Below, piece by piece: positions 1 to 5,623 of a DNA stretch of 5,800 nucleotides. Each line of letters opens with the position of its first letter. Position 1 is the first letter of the stretch. The notes under the pieces were generated by a model. That model ran no database searches and was not told the origin of the DNA. It saw only the letters and a program-made list of their open reading frames with translations. A program made the translations under genes and the position numbers. Location: contig SKHQ01000083.1 in the NCBI GenBank assembly GCA_007116915.1, forward strand, positions 1 to 5,800, read 5' to 3'. The stretch is from Candidatus Methanomethylophilaceae archaeon. GTDB taxonomy: Archaea > Thermoplasmatota > Thermoplasmata > Methanomassiliicoccales > Methanomethylophilaceae.

Positions 1-87
1 AGCAGTCCGCCGAGTCCCGAAGACTCTCGACTCGCATGTCTTAATCGAATTCCTATAGCGGTGGCCGCCGGCAGGATCAACCGGAGT
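1..87 (-). rRNA. rrs: 16S ribosomal RNA, 5' end only (partial)
   Basis: Read on the minus strand, this stretch begins with the archaeal small-subunit signature CTCCGGTTGATCCTGCCGG. It continues through the conserved GATTAAGACATGCGAGTCG segment, so it is the first roughly 87 bases of 16S rRNA; the rest lies beyond the left edge. The mature 5' end is placed near 87 by analogy with other archaeal 16S genes and could be off by a few bases. Whether 23S follows cannot be seen. In Thermoplasmata the 16S and 23S genes are often unlinked, but that cannot be tested here. Confidence 0.96.
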
Positions 88-125
88 CAAATCCTTTTGA
101 CATTATTACGTCTAGGATGAATAAA

Positions 126-145
126 ACTTGGTAGGAATACCAGGT
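126..145 (-). repeat. Hairpin in the 16S leader, proximal
   Basis: The plus strand reads ACTTGGTA-GGAA-TACCAGGT, eight pairs including one T-G wobble around a four-base loop. On the minus strand, which is the rRNA precursor, the wobble becomes an A-C mismatch, leaving five inner pairs plus two outer ones. It sits about 40 bases upstream of the mature 16S end. It may belong to the processing structure or be a local leader hairpin; its function is unknown. Confidence 0.45.
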
Positions 146-156
146 TTCACCTTGGT

Positions 157-180
157 TGTGTCCCGTCTTACGACGACACA
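157..180 (-). repeat. Hairpin in the 16S leader with a GUAA tetraloop
   Basis: On the minus strand the outer stem TGTGTC/GACACA (six pairs) is followed by an inner stem GTC/GAC (three pairs). A two-base GG bulge lies on the 3' side, and the loop is GTAA, which fits the GNRA class. The GNRA loop appears on the rRNA-precursor strand, which supports the structure forming in that RNA. A role in rRNA folding or processing is inferred. Confidence 0.5.
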
Positions 181-331
181 TTTTTATGGTACATCATCGA
201 ACGTCAGAAACAAGAGGGCACGCCTTAACGGCGGAGATCTTGCTTCTCCATATCTTCCGTGTCCAGATGTTGGCATTTCCCCGTAATCCGGGGCGCCTCA
301 CACTAGGCACAATCCTCCGAACATTGATGTT

Positions 332-347
332 ATATTTAAATGTTTCG
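332..347 (-). promoter_or_regulatory. Proximal BRE/TATA promoter for 16S rRNA
   Basis: Read on the minus strand, the sequence is CCCGAAACATTTAAATATA. It has a purine-rich BRE (CGAAACA) directly followed by a strong TATA box (TTTAAATA). A start site about 25 bases downstream would fall near 308-312. The nearest downstream gene on this strand is 16S rRNA. Confidence 0.75.
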
Positions 348-396
348 GGGGTGCTCTTCTCTATTCGACAAGAGCCTTCCTACGTAAGCTTGTCCG

Positions 397-413
397 TATT
401 TAAACGTTTTCGG
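397..413 (-). promoter_or_regulatory. Distal BRE/TATA promoter for 16S rRNA
   Basis: The minus strand reads ACCGAAAACGTTTAAATAC, a BRE (CCGAAAACG) followed by a TATA box (TTTAAATA). It closely matches the proximal promoter, which lies about 65 bases downstream. The predicted start is near 372-376. Tandem promoters are common for archaeal rRNA operons, which fits the high transcription these genes need. Confidence 0.75.
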
Positions 414-508
414 TCAGACATTTTTTAAGTATCAAAAATCAGAGATGGGATAGTGATTCAATCCCCTGTGTGATGATCAGCCAGATTGCAAAGAAATATT
501 TGGACGTA

Positions 509-524
509 TACAAAGATTTAATTA
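509..524 (+). promoter_or_regulatory. Promoter for tRNA-Ser
   Basis: The plus-strand sequence TACAAAGATTTAATTA contains an A-rich BRE-like stretch and a TATA-like box (515-524). The box is centred about 30 bases before the tRNA, so transcription would begin only a few bases upstream of the mature 5' end at 550. The rest of 430-549 shows nothing more than a weak GGGAT/ATCCC inverted repeat (447-451 and 461-465). Confidence 0.55.
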
Positions 525-549
525 CAGTATCCCTTTTCCATCAATTGTT

Positions 550-636
550 GCGGAGATGGCCCAGCCTGGTAAGGCGATAGACTGCTAATCTATTGTCCGC
601 AAGGACTCGGGGGTTCGAATCCCCCTCTCCGCGCCA
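550..636 (+). tRNA. trnS: tRNA-Ser (anticodon GCU), CCA encoded
   Basis: A full cloverleaf can be drawn. The acceptor stem is GCGGAGA/TCTCCGC (550-556 with 626-632). The anticodon stem is ATAGA/TCTAT (577-581 with 589-593), and the loop CTGCTAA gives anticodon GCT at 584-586, reading AGC and AGU serine codons. A long class II variable arm GTCC-GCAA-GGAC follows. The T arm is GGGGG-TTCGAAT-CCCCC, the discriminator is G633 and CCA is encoded at 634-636. The long variable arm and G73 are both typical of archaeal tRNA-Ser. There is no intron. It diverges from the 16S gene, and a short pyrimidine-rich tract (637-643) follows. Confidence 0.97.
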
Positions 637-668
637 TCCTTTCTAAACGTCATCTGTTTTAAGTTACA

Positions 669-1520
669 ATGCCAATGACTATTGTGGCCCTGAAACGTGC
701 GGATTTTGTCATAATAACTGCTTTCATAGTCATTCAATTATTCGCTCTGGCACTTGTGACGTCGTTCCCAGAACAGGTTCAGGCCTTTGATGATCCAGGA
801 GACCCGGGCAACTCCGTTCTTTACATCGTTCTGTTCATGATAGTATCTTTTTCGGTTTTGGCAGTTCTTGCTCTTAGGATGATCTTAGTCTTGCGTTTGA
901 TAATGGTAAGTGCCATGATTGGGGGTGCAACTCTGAGCTTTGCTCTGCTTATACATATTATTATCACGCCCGCATGGTTGGTTCTGATTTGCTCTGTCAT
1001 TCTTTCGATTGCGCTCGTTGCTGCAACGTTGTTCACCCGGGACCCACGTCTTATGGCTACGACTGCCGGAGTGCTTTGCATCGGAGCAATTGTAATCCTC
1101 GCCACTAGCTTCAGTATTGTCCCTGCACTGTTACTTCTCACAATCCTGTCGCTATACGATTACTGGGCAGTTCGTAAAACCGGGCATATGCAGACGATAG
1201 CTGACGGGATGGTGGAACTGAACCTACCGTTGTTATTCCGACATATGGATAAGGATGGTATGGAGACGTCCATCGGCCTGGGGGATGTGGCCTTACCAGG
1301 AATGCTGGCTGCATCTGCCATGTATCATCTCGCCACCGTCGAAGGAAACATACCCGGGGCCAATATTCTGGTTGCGTTATTGATAGTCATGGGGGGAGCG
1401 ATCGGGCTTCTTTTCCTTCTTGGAAACCTTGGAGATAAGCCTGCACCTGGACTACCATGGATAAACGGAGGGGCGATACTGGCATTGGCAGTATCTTATC
1501 CCTTGTTTTTTCTGTTGTGA
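669..1520 (+). CDS. Presenilin/signal-peptide-peptidase-like intramembrane aspartyl protease (family A22)
   Basis: The product is a 283-residue, very hydrophobic protein with about nine predicted membrane segments. Two motifs place it among archaeal presenilin homologues: YD in SLYDYW (Asp164) and GxGD in IGLGDVAL (Asp206). These are the two catalytic aspartates, each in a membrane helix, that cleave substrate helices within the lipid bilayer. Near the C-terminus, APGLPWIN carries GLP (261-263) where eukaryotic relatives have the PAL motif. The loop between the aspartates (about 168-200) is polar and charged. The substrate is unknown; membrane protein or signal-peptide remnant clearance is the usual guess for the family. 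The start at 669 is preceded by no clear Shine-Dalgarno site. A weak TATA-like TTTCTAAAC (639-647) would suit a leaderless transcript. ATG at 675 is an alternative start. Confidence 0.9.
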   Translation: MPMTIVALKRADFVIITAFIVIQLFALALVTSFPEQVQAFDDPGDPGNSVLYIVLFMIVSFSVLAVLALRMILVLRLIMVSAMIGGATLSFALLIHIIITPAWLVLICSVILSIALVAATLFTRDPRLMATTAGVLCIGAIVILATSFSIVPALLLLTILSLYDYWAVRKTGHMQTIADGMVELNLPLLFRHMDKDGMETSIGLGDVALPGMLAASAMYHLATVEGNIPGANILVALLIVMGGAIGLLFLLGNLGDKPAPGLPWINGGAILALAVSYPLFFLL

Positions 1521-1527
1521 TGTCTAT

Positions 1528-1543
1528 TGAAAGGTTAATGTAT
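1528..1543 (+). promoter_or_regulatory. Possible BRE/TATA promoter of the Icc-like phosphoesterase
   Basis: TGAAAGG followed by TTAATGTAT lies about 29 bases before the ATG at 1568, the spacing expected of a leaderless mRNA. The layout resembles GAAAAGG-CTTATGTTA, found 26 bases before the nnr start. It is a modest match to the consensus. Confidence 0.4.
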
Positions 1544-1567
1544 GACCAACTGATATCTGGTCGCAAC

Positions 1568-2209
1568 ATGAGATTCCTAGTCATCTCTGACATACATGCT
1601 AAGAAGGCTGCGATAGAAGCGACCAAAGAACGCATTGATCGTTACGCTGCGGAGGCTGTATTGGTCCTAGGCGACATCACACATTTCGGCCCCGTTGATT
1701 GGGCAGGTGATTTCTTATCATCATTGGGTGTGGAAGTCTATGCCATTCCGGGCAACTGTGACCCGCCGGAGATTCTTGATGTGATCTCATCCAACGCGAC
1801 CTTGATGCATGGCGTGTCCAAGGATATTGGAGGCATCATATTCGCCGGCTTAGGTGGATCCAACCCGACAATATTCGAGACTCCTTTTGAAATGGACGAA
1901 GAGGATATTCGCACAACATTGGATCCTGTAGCTGAAAATGCTATGGTACTTATGCTTCACACCCCTCCATACGGTAGGAATGATGAGATACCGTCTGGAA
2001 TCAACGTGGGCAGCCACTCGATCCGTGAGATAGTAGACAAACATCGTCCGTTGCTCGTGCTAGCTGGACATGTTCATGAGGCCCGAGGGGTCATCGAAGA
2101 AGATGGTATAATATTCATGAATCCCGGCCCGGCTAGGGACGGTTATGCAGCCATATTGGACATAGACGAGGATGATATCTCCATCGAGTTGTTGGGTCCG
2201 CAGGACTGA
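1568..2209 (+). CDS. Icc-like calcineurin-type metallophosphoesterase (COG2129-like)
   Basis: The product is a 213-residue soluble phosphoesterase with the full set of dinuclear-metal ligands in order: SDIH (Asp8, His10), GDITH (Asp36), GNCD (Asn63), LHTPP (His131) and GHVH (His168, His170), then NPGPAR (185-190). The GNCD and NPGP signatures resemble archaeal proteins related to Icc, whose substrates are largely undefined; a phosphomono- or phosphodiester is expected. The start at 1568 puts the first beta strand (MRFLVISD) at the N-terminus as usual in the family, and a TATA-like element lies at leaderless spacing. In-frame ATGs at 1538, 1520 (TGATG overlap with the preceding stop) and 1457 would only add a tail unlike the family. 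It follows the A22 protease by 47 bases; no functional link is evident. Confidence 0.88.
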   Translation: MRFLVISDIHAKKAAIEATKERIDRYAAEAVLVLGDITHFGPVDWAGDFLSSLGVEVYAIPGNCDPPEILDVISSNATLMHGVSKDIGGIIFAGLGGSNPTIFETPFEMDEEDIRTTLDPVAENAMVLMLHTPPYGRNDEIPSGINVGSHSIREIVDKHRPLLVLAGHVHEARGVIEEDGIIFMNPGPARDGYAAILDIDEDDISIELLGPQD

Positions 2210-2283
2210 ACATTGATTGGAGATTTTACATCATCTATACACCATATAAACATACTGGACTGATAAAATGCAACTGAGACAGA

Positions 2284-2301
2284 AGGAAAAACGTTTTATA
2301 C
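2284..2301 (+). promoter_or_regulatory. Promoter of ribosomal protein eS8
   Basis: AGGAAAAACG followed by TTTTATAC is a good BRE plus TATA box. The predicted start, about 26 bases on, is near 2324, giving a leader of only about 8 bases. A GGAG at 2323-2326 lies six bases before the ATG, so it may or may not be included in the mRNA. A second TATA-like stretch, CATATAAAC (2243-2251), could serve as an upstream promoter with a longer leader. Confidence 0.65.
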
Positions 2302-2331
2302 CCCTCCATAATTAGCACCACAGGAGTAGAC

Positions 2332-2712
2332 ATGGCACTTTGGCAGGGTAAGTCTAAAAGAAAGCCGTCCGGCGGACGTTTGAAACTAAGTCGTGGCAAG
2401 CGTAAGTTTGAGATCGGTAGAGAGAAGCAGTTCACTAAGGTCGGCCCCGTGAGTCTTAAGAAGTACCGCACCAAGGGCGCTAACATCAAGATGAGGATGC
2501 TCTCAGCGGATTATGCCAATGTGATGGACCGCAAAACCAACATAGTCACAAAGGCTAAGATAATCAATGTCAAGATTAACCCCGCCAACCCTAACTTTGT
2601 TCAGCGTAACATTATCAACAAGGGAACCACCATCGAGACCGACATGGGCGATGCCGTTGTCACTTCGAGACCTGGTCAGAGCGGGACTGTGGACGCTGTG
2701 CTGGTAGAGTGA
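2332..2712 (+). CDS. rps8e: 30S ribosomal protein eS8 (S8e)
   Basis: The product is a 126-residue basic protein, the usual length for archaeal S8e. It opens with the family signature MALWQGKSKRKPSGGR. It keeps the Lys/Arg-rich N-terminal half (about 1-60), which binds rRNA, and a C-terminal beta-rich part ending RPGQSGTVDAVLVE. It belongs to the set of small-subunit proteins shared by archaea and eukaryotes and absent from bacteria, so it also supports the archaeal assignment. The start is fixed by the signature, and a GGAG sits six bases before it. A strong BRE/TATA lies upstream. srp19 follows after 34 bases containing a T6 tract (2730-2735), which may end part of the transcription. Confidence 0.97.
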   Translation: MALWQGKSKRKPSGGRLKLSRGKRKFEIGREKQFTKVGPVSLKKYRTKGANIKMRMLSADYANVMDRKTNIVTKAKIINVKINPANPNFVQRNIINKGTTIETDMGDAVVTSRPGQSGTVDAVLVE

Positions 2713-2729
2713 AGCACAGCCACCACATC

Positions 2730-2735
2730 TTTTTT
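2730..2735 (+). terminator. T-tract between rps8e and srp19
   Basis: A run of six T residues, CTTTTTTCTC in context, lies 18 bases after the rps8e stop. Archaeal RNA polymerase can terminate at such oligo-T tracts without a hairpin. Because srp19 follows at once without an obvious promoter of its own, this may be only a partial terminator. Confidence 0.4.
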
Positions 2736-2746
2736 CTCAATCGTCC

Positions 2747-3037
2747 ATGACCTACGACGACGACAACGCCTGGGTACTGTGGCCGGAATACTTCGATAAG
2801 TCGAGGTCTCGGGCAGAAGGCCGTAAGGTAAACCGTCGTCTGGCCATTCATGAACCCGATCTTCAATCGCTTGAACAGGCGATCAAGGAAATCGGATTTG
2901 AATATAAAGTTGAAGAAGGGAAGCTATACCCGGGAAATTGGCATTCCTCTGAAGGTAGAATAAGAGTTGAAAGGGTTTTGCCTAAAACGGAACTTCTGGA
3001 GAAGGTCGCCAGAAAGCTTCAGGCTCAACGGTCCTGA
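2747..3037 (+). CDS. srp19: Signal recognition particle subunit SRP19
   Basis: The product is a 96-residue protein matching archaeal SRP19 in length and motifs: WPEYFD (12-17), the Ser-Arg-Ala-Glu-Gly-Arg-Lys-Val stretch (21-28), YPGNW (61-65) and GRIRV (70-74). SRP19 binds SRP RNA helices 6 and 8 and prepares the RNA for SRP54, which targets ribosomes making membrane proteins to the translocon. The start at 2747 has no Shine-Dalgarno site and no clear TATA box in the 34-base gap. It is therefore probably co-transcribed with rps8e or initiated from within it. Its last 13 bases overlap the end of the DUF211 gene on the other strand. Confidence 0.93.
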   Translation: MTYDDDNAWVLWPEYFDKSRSRAEGRKVNRRLAIHEPDLQSLEQAIKEIGFEYKVEEGKLYPGNWHSSEGRIRVERVLPKTELLEKVARKLQAQRS

Positions 3038-3315
3038 GGCGTCTCGACCTCTTCGACCAACATCTTACCTGAAGAGACCGAATCGATGGAGTGTATCACT
3101 GCTCCGTTCTCAGCGATAATATTGGCCACCAAATCATAGTCTATGGCCGTTCCCTCGATGGTTATTTTGATCTTCTGTGTCTCCTGATCCACTTCGGAGA
3201 CCGTGCAATTGACTCCCATCACGCCTTTGGCTACTGCCATTTTCTCGGCCAAATCAATGATCGAGGGGTGGTGGGGTTTCAAGACATCAAGTACGAGTCT
3301 TCGTATCTCACTCAA
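3025..3315 (-). CDS. DUF211 family protein, function unknown
   Basis: The product is a 96-residue protein recognisable as the archaeal DUF211 family by RRLVLDVLKPHHPSI (5-19), GVMGVNCTVSEVD (31-43), KITIEGT (50-56) and AVIHSIDSV (72-80). The family is small and widespread in archaea. The alternating strand-helix pattern suggests a ferredoxin-like fold that could oligomerise or bind a ligand, but no function is established. The start codon is TTG at 3315: an in-frame stop lies four codons upstream with no ATG in between, and a GAGG ribosome-binding site (3323-3326) sits seven bases before it. It diverges from nnr across 94 bases and converges with srp19. Confidence 0.9.
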   Translation of the reverse strand: MSEIRRLVLDVLKPHHPSIIDLAEKMAVAKGVMGVNCTVSEVDQETQKIKITIEGTAIDYDLVANIIAENGAVIHSIDSVSSGKMLVEEVETPQDR

Positions 3316-3322
3316 TAAGATT

Positions 3323-3326
3323 CCTC
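3323..3326 (-). promoter_or_regulatory. Ribosome binding site of the DUF211 gene
   Basis: GAGG on the minus strand lies seven bases before the TTG codon and matches the anti-Shine-Dalgarno end of 16S rRNA. It decides the start, since no ATG is available. A weak TATA-like TCTAAATAC lies further upstream at 3349-3357, so the leader would be short. Confidence 0.55.
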
Positions 3327-3370
3327 ATTCCTTCAAATGTCATTTGTTGTATTTAGAATTGTCCAGAAAC

Positions 3371-3388
3371 GCGAAAAGGCTTATGTTA
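3371..3388 (+). promoter_or_regulatory. Promoter of nnr (leaderless spacing)
   Basis: GCGAAAAG (BRE) followed by CTTATGTTA (TATA-like) is centred 26 bases before the ATG at 3410. Transcription should therefore begin at or next to the start codon. No Shine-Dalgarno sequence precedes that ATG, which fits a leaderless mRNA. Confidence 0.6.
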
Positions 3389-3409
3389 TCCTGGGAACAT
3401 AGAAGTGAT

Positions 3410-4852
3410 ATGCTCCCGCCCTCTGAGTTCAGAATCATTGATATCAACTCTGCCTATTGGGGCGTTTCAGTGGAGACTCTGATGGAACAGGCAGGATGTG
3501 CCGTCGCTGACCTTGTTATTGATAGGTATCCCGGCGACGGAAGGGTAGCGATCGTGTGCGGAAGCGGGAATAACGGCGGCGATGGTTTTGTAGCCGCCCG
3601 ACACCTCCTGCCGTATAGGGATGTCGACGTGTTACTGGTGAAGCCATCATCTACCATACGTACCGACGTATCAAAGAAGAATTTCAACATGGTGAAGCAT
3701 CGATCCATGTCCTTCGAAGATGCTGACCTCAAGAACTATTCACTTGTAATCGATGCCATACTAGGGTTGGGCGTAGTAGGGGGGATTAAGGAGCCTTTCA
3801 CCTCGGCGATACACGCTGTTTCCAGATTCACTGGTCCTTTGGTATCGGTAGATTGCCCATCGGGCATTGGGACGGAACAAGCTGTAGTACCGGATGTCAC
3901 AGTAACATTCCATGACGTCAAAGAAGGCATGGATGAGGACAACTGCGGCGAGATAGTCATAACCGACATAGGGATACCAAGTGAGGCTGTCAAATTCACA
4001 GGCCCTGGTGAGGCACAGAGATATCCAGTCCCTCGCCCGGAGTCACACAAAGGTGAGAACGGTAGGCTGTTAGTTGTTGGCGGAGGACCTTACACAGGAG
4101 CTCCAGCACTTGCAGGGATGGCGGCATACAGAGCCGGTAGCGACTTGGTTCGCATTGCGATACCTAATGACATTCATTCTATCGTGGCCTCATATTCCCC
4201 GGAACTCATATGCCACGGCCTGGAAGGATCGATACTTAAGAGAAAACACATTGAAGAGGTGTTGCGGATTTGTGAAAAGGTCGACACCGTCCTTATAGGC
4301 CCGGGACTGGGCGTGGATGAGGAGACCATACGGGCAATCAAGACATTTATCGCAGAATGTGACAAGCCACTAGTCATTGATGCTGATGCCATTACTGCAT
4401 TAGGGAGTTATTATCAGGATATTGATTTTTCCGGAAGGGCAGTCATCACCCCTCATCGGCAGGAAATGGAGAAATTGACAGGAATCAAATCTCCCGATGA
4501 GGTAGAAGAACTCGCCGATTATATCCGTGAGACGGCCAATAAAGTGGGTGCGACCATCCTATTCAAGGGACAAGTGGACATCATCAGCGATGGCCGTCAT
4601 ATCAAATTCAACCGTACTGGGAACGTTTCCATGACCGTAGGAGGAACCGGGGATGTGTTGGCGGGTACAGTAGCCGGACTATTGTCCAAAGGTTGCTCAC
4701 CGTATGACTCTGCCCGCCTTGGTGCCTACATTAACGGCATGGCGGGTGAGAAGGCTTTCCAATTCCAAGGTTACGGTATGATTGCTTCTGACATTTTGAA
4801 TCACATTGGACCGAGCTTGATAGAGGCCTTGGAATTCGGTAAGGGGATATGA
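3410..4852 (+). CDS. nnr: Bifunctional NAD(P)HX epimerase / ADP-dependent NAD(P)HX dehydratase
   Basis: This 480-residue enzyme repairs NAD(P)H that has become hydrated. The N-terminal epimerase domain (about 1-205) interconverts the S and R hydrates and shows GNNGGDG (53-59), Asp115 in VIDAILGLG and VDCPSG (147-152). The C-terminal ribokinase-like dehydratase domain (about 210-478) restores NAD(P)H using a nucleotide. It shows KGENGRLLVVGG (214-225), GPGLG (298-302), DADA (324-327), TPHRQE (347-352), KG (386-387) and GGTGDVLAGT (411-420) with the expected catalytic Asp415. Both domains look intact, at the usual length for the fused form. The start at 3410 fits the family N-terminus and a promoter at leaderless spacing; ATG at 3383 lies inside that TATA element. 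The stop overlaps the next gene's ATG as ATGA, indicating an operon with the phosphoesterase. Confidence 0.94.
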   Translation: MLPPSEFRIIDINSAYWGVSVETLMEQAGCAVADLVIDRYPGDGRVAIVCGSGNNGGDGFVAARHLLPYRDVDVLLVKPSSTIRTDVSKKNFNMVKHRSMSFEDADLKNYSLVIDAILGLGVVGGIKEPFTSAIHAVSRFTGPLVSVDCPSGIGTEQAVVPDVTVTFHDVKEGMDEDNCGEIVITDIGIPSEAVKFTGPGEAQRYPVPRPESHKGENGRLLVVGGGPYTGAPALAGMAAYRAGSDLVRIAIPNDIHSIVASYSPELICHGLEGSILKRKHIEEVLRICEKVDTVLIGPGLGVDEETIRAIKTFIAECDKPLVIDADAITALGSYYQDIDFSGRAVITPHRQEMEKLTGIKSPDEVEELADYIRETANKVGATILFKGQVDIISDGRHIKFNRTGNVSMTVGGTGDVLAGTVAGLLSKGCSPYDSARLGAYINGMAGEKAFQFQGYGMIASDILNHIGPSLIEALEFGKGI

Positions 4853-5604
4853 GAGTATTACCTGTGGCCGATAAGGCTATGCTCCTACTATCTGGAGAAG
4901 AGGAAATAGTGGTTGTCGCTGATCTCCATATCGGCCTGGAGGCCCACCTTTCCTGGAGAGGATTCCACATTCCTTCCCAGACCGAGAAGATGGAGCGGGA
5001 ACTGATACAGGCTTCGGCAGGAAAGGACGCGCTTGTCATCCTCGGAGATGTCAAGCACCGCGTCCCGGGGAGCACTCGCCAAGAGCATCGTGAGATACCC
5101 CGGTTCTTCCGTAGAATGACGGACGCCTATCCGAGGGTAGAGGTCGTCAGGGGCAATCACGATGGCGGTTTAGAGGAATTCCTGCCTGAGGATGTGAGTG
5201 TACACCCCGCCAGCGGCCTAAGGCTGAATGACGTGGGACTTTTGCACGGCCACACTTTACCTTCTAAACGCCTGGACTCCTGTGACACATTGATCTGCGG
5301 CCATAACCATTCACGCATGGCGTTCATGTCGCCTCAAGGCTCAGGACCTACGGAACCATGCTGGTTGAGGGTTCCTTACAGACCGGGGGAGACAAAAGAG
5401 CTGATAGTCCTTCCCGCATTCAATCCGAATCTTGGCGGTTCTCCGGTCAACATCGAGGGGGAAGGCTTCCTTGGACCGGTTCTCAACAACCCTGCCTTGG
5501 ATATCGATAATGCGTTGGTGTATCTTCTAGACGGTGCTGCCCTGGGAAGGTTGAAGGACCTTAGGGTACCAGGTAGAAAATACAAAAAAAGAAAGGTTTT
5601 GTGA
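4849..5604 (+). CDS. SbcD/Mre11-related archaeal metallophosphoesterase (COG1407-like)
   Basis: The product is a 251-residue protein with the calcineurin-type metal ligands in order: ADLHIG (Asp25, His27), LGDVKH (Asp67), RGNHD (Asn103, His104), LLHGH (His133) and GHNHS (His152, His154). The ADLHIGLE opening and the order of motifs resemble the archaeal ICC-like group distantly related to SbcD/Mre11 nucleases. It lacks the capping domain of true Mre11, and its substrate is unknown. A basic tail, RKYKKRKVL (243-251), could contact nucleic acid. Translation is coupled to nnr through ATGA, with a purine-rich AAGGGG just upstream. The link with nicotinamide repair may be only operonic. It is a different branch from the phosphoesterase at 1568-2209, which carries GNCD instead of GNHD. 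Confidence 0.88.
   Translation: MRVLPVADKAMLLLSGEEEIVVVADLHIGLEAHLSWRGFHIPSQTEKMERELIQASAGKDALVILGDVKHRVPGSTRQEHREIPRFFRRMTDAYPRVEVVRGNHDGGLEEFLPEDVSVHPASGLRLNDVGLLHGHTLPSKRLDSCDTLICGHNHSRMAFMSPQGSGPTEPCWLRVPYRPGETKELIVLPAFNPNLGGSPVNIEGEGFLGPVLNNPALDIDNALVYLLDGAALGRLKDLRVPGRKYKKRKVL
5584..5590 (-). terminator. T7 tract, probable terminator of the hydrogenase transcript
   Basis: On the minus strand a run of seven T residues lies 34 bases past the hydrogenase stop and is followed by more T-rich sequence (TATTTTC). Oligo-T is the usual archaeal termination signal. It lies inside the lysine-rich C-terminal codons (AAA AAA AGA) of the convergent phosphoesterase gene, so one sequence serves both strands. 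Confidence 0.55.
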
Positions 5605-5623
5605 AAAGGGTTTGGTTGGTCTC

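Larger units (their letters stand above)
88..310 (-). other. 5' leader of the 16S rRNA transcript
   Basis: This stretch lies between the mature 16S 5' end and the proximal of two minus-strand promoters. I see no credible protein gene in it. It contains two inverted repeats, at 126-145 and 157-180, annotated separately. Archaeal pre-16S leaders normally pair with the trailer to form a bulge-helix-bulge processing stem. The trailer is outside the window, so that pairing cannot be checked. The upstream limit at about 310 is an estimated start site placed some 25 bases from the TATA box. Confidence 0.6.

Noticed and set aside
188..203. Possible C/D box RNA in the 16S leader (minus strand CTGA followed by ATGATG)
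   Set aside because: The box C match is imperfect, and no outer C and D boxes at the right spacing could be found.
156..428. A 90-codon plus-strand open frame in the 16S leader and promoter region
   Set aside because: It runs antisense through the rRNA leader and both rRNA promoters, and its product resembles no known family. It looks like chance coding in a non-coding region.
421..430. A third minus-strand TATA-like element (TTAAAAAAT)
   Set aside because: No purine-rich BRE lies upstream of it, unlike the two clear rRNA promoters.
469..480. Box C-like GTGATGA upstream of tRNA-Ser
   Set aside because: No CTGA box D occurs at a suitable distance downstream, so a C/D guide RNA is not supported.
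550..668. Possible integration site at the tRNA-Ser 3' end
   Set aside because: No integrase gene, repeated tRNA 3' fragment or foreign-looking genes follow; the downstream genes appear to be ordinary archaeal ones.
1457..1567. N-terminal extension of the Icc-like phosphoesterase
   Set aside because: Most of it overlaps the end of the A22 protease gene in another frame. The family fold begins at MRFLVISD, and a promoter-like element fits the start at 1568.
3203..3409. N-terminal extension of nnr
   Set aside because: It runs antisense to the DUF211 gene and through the divergent promoter region, and it is not needed for the epimerase domain.
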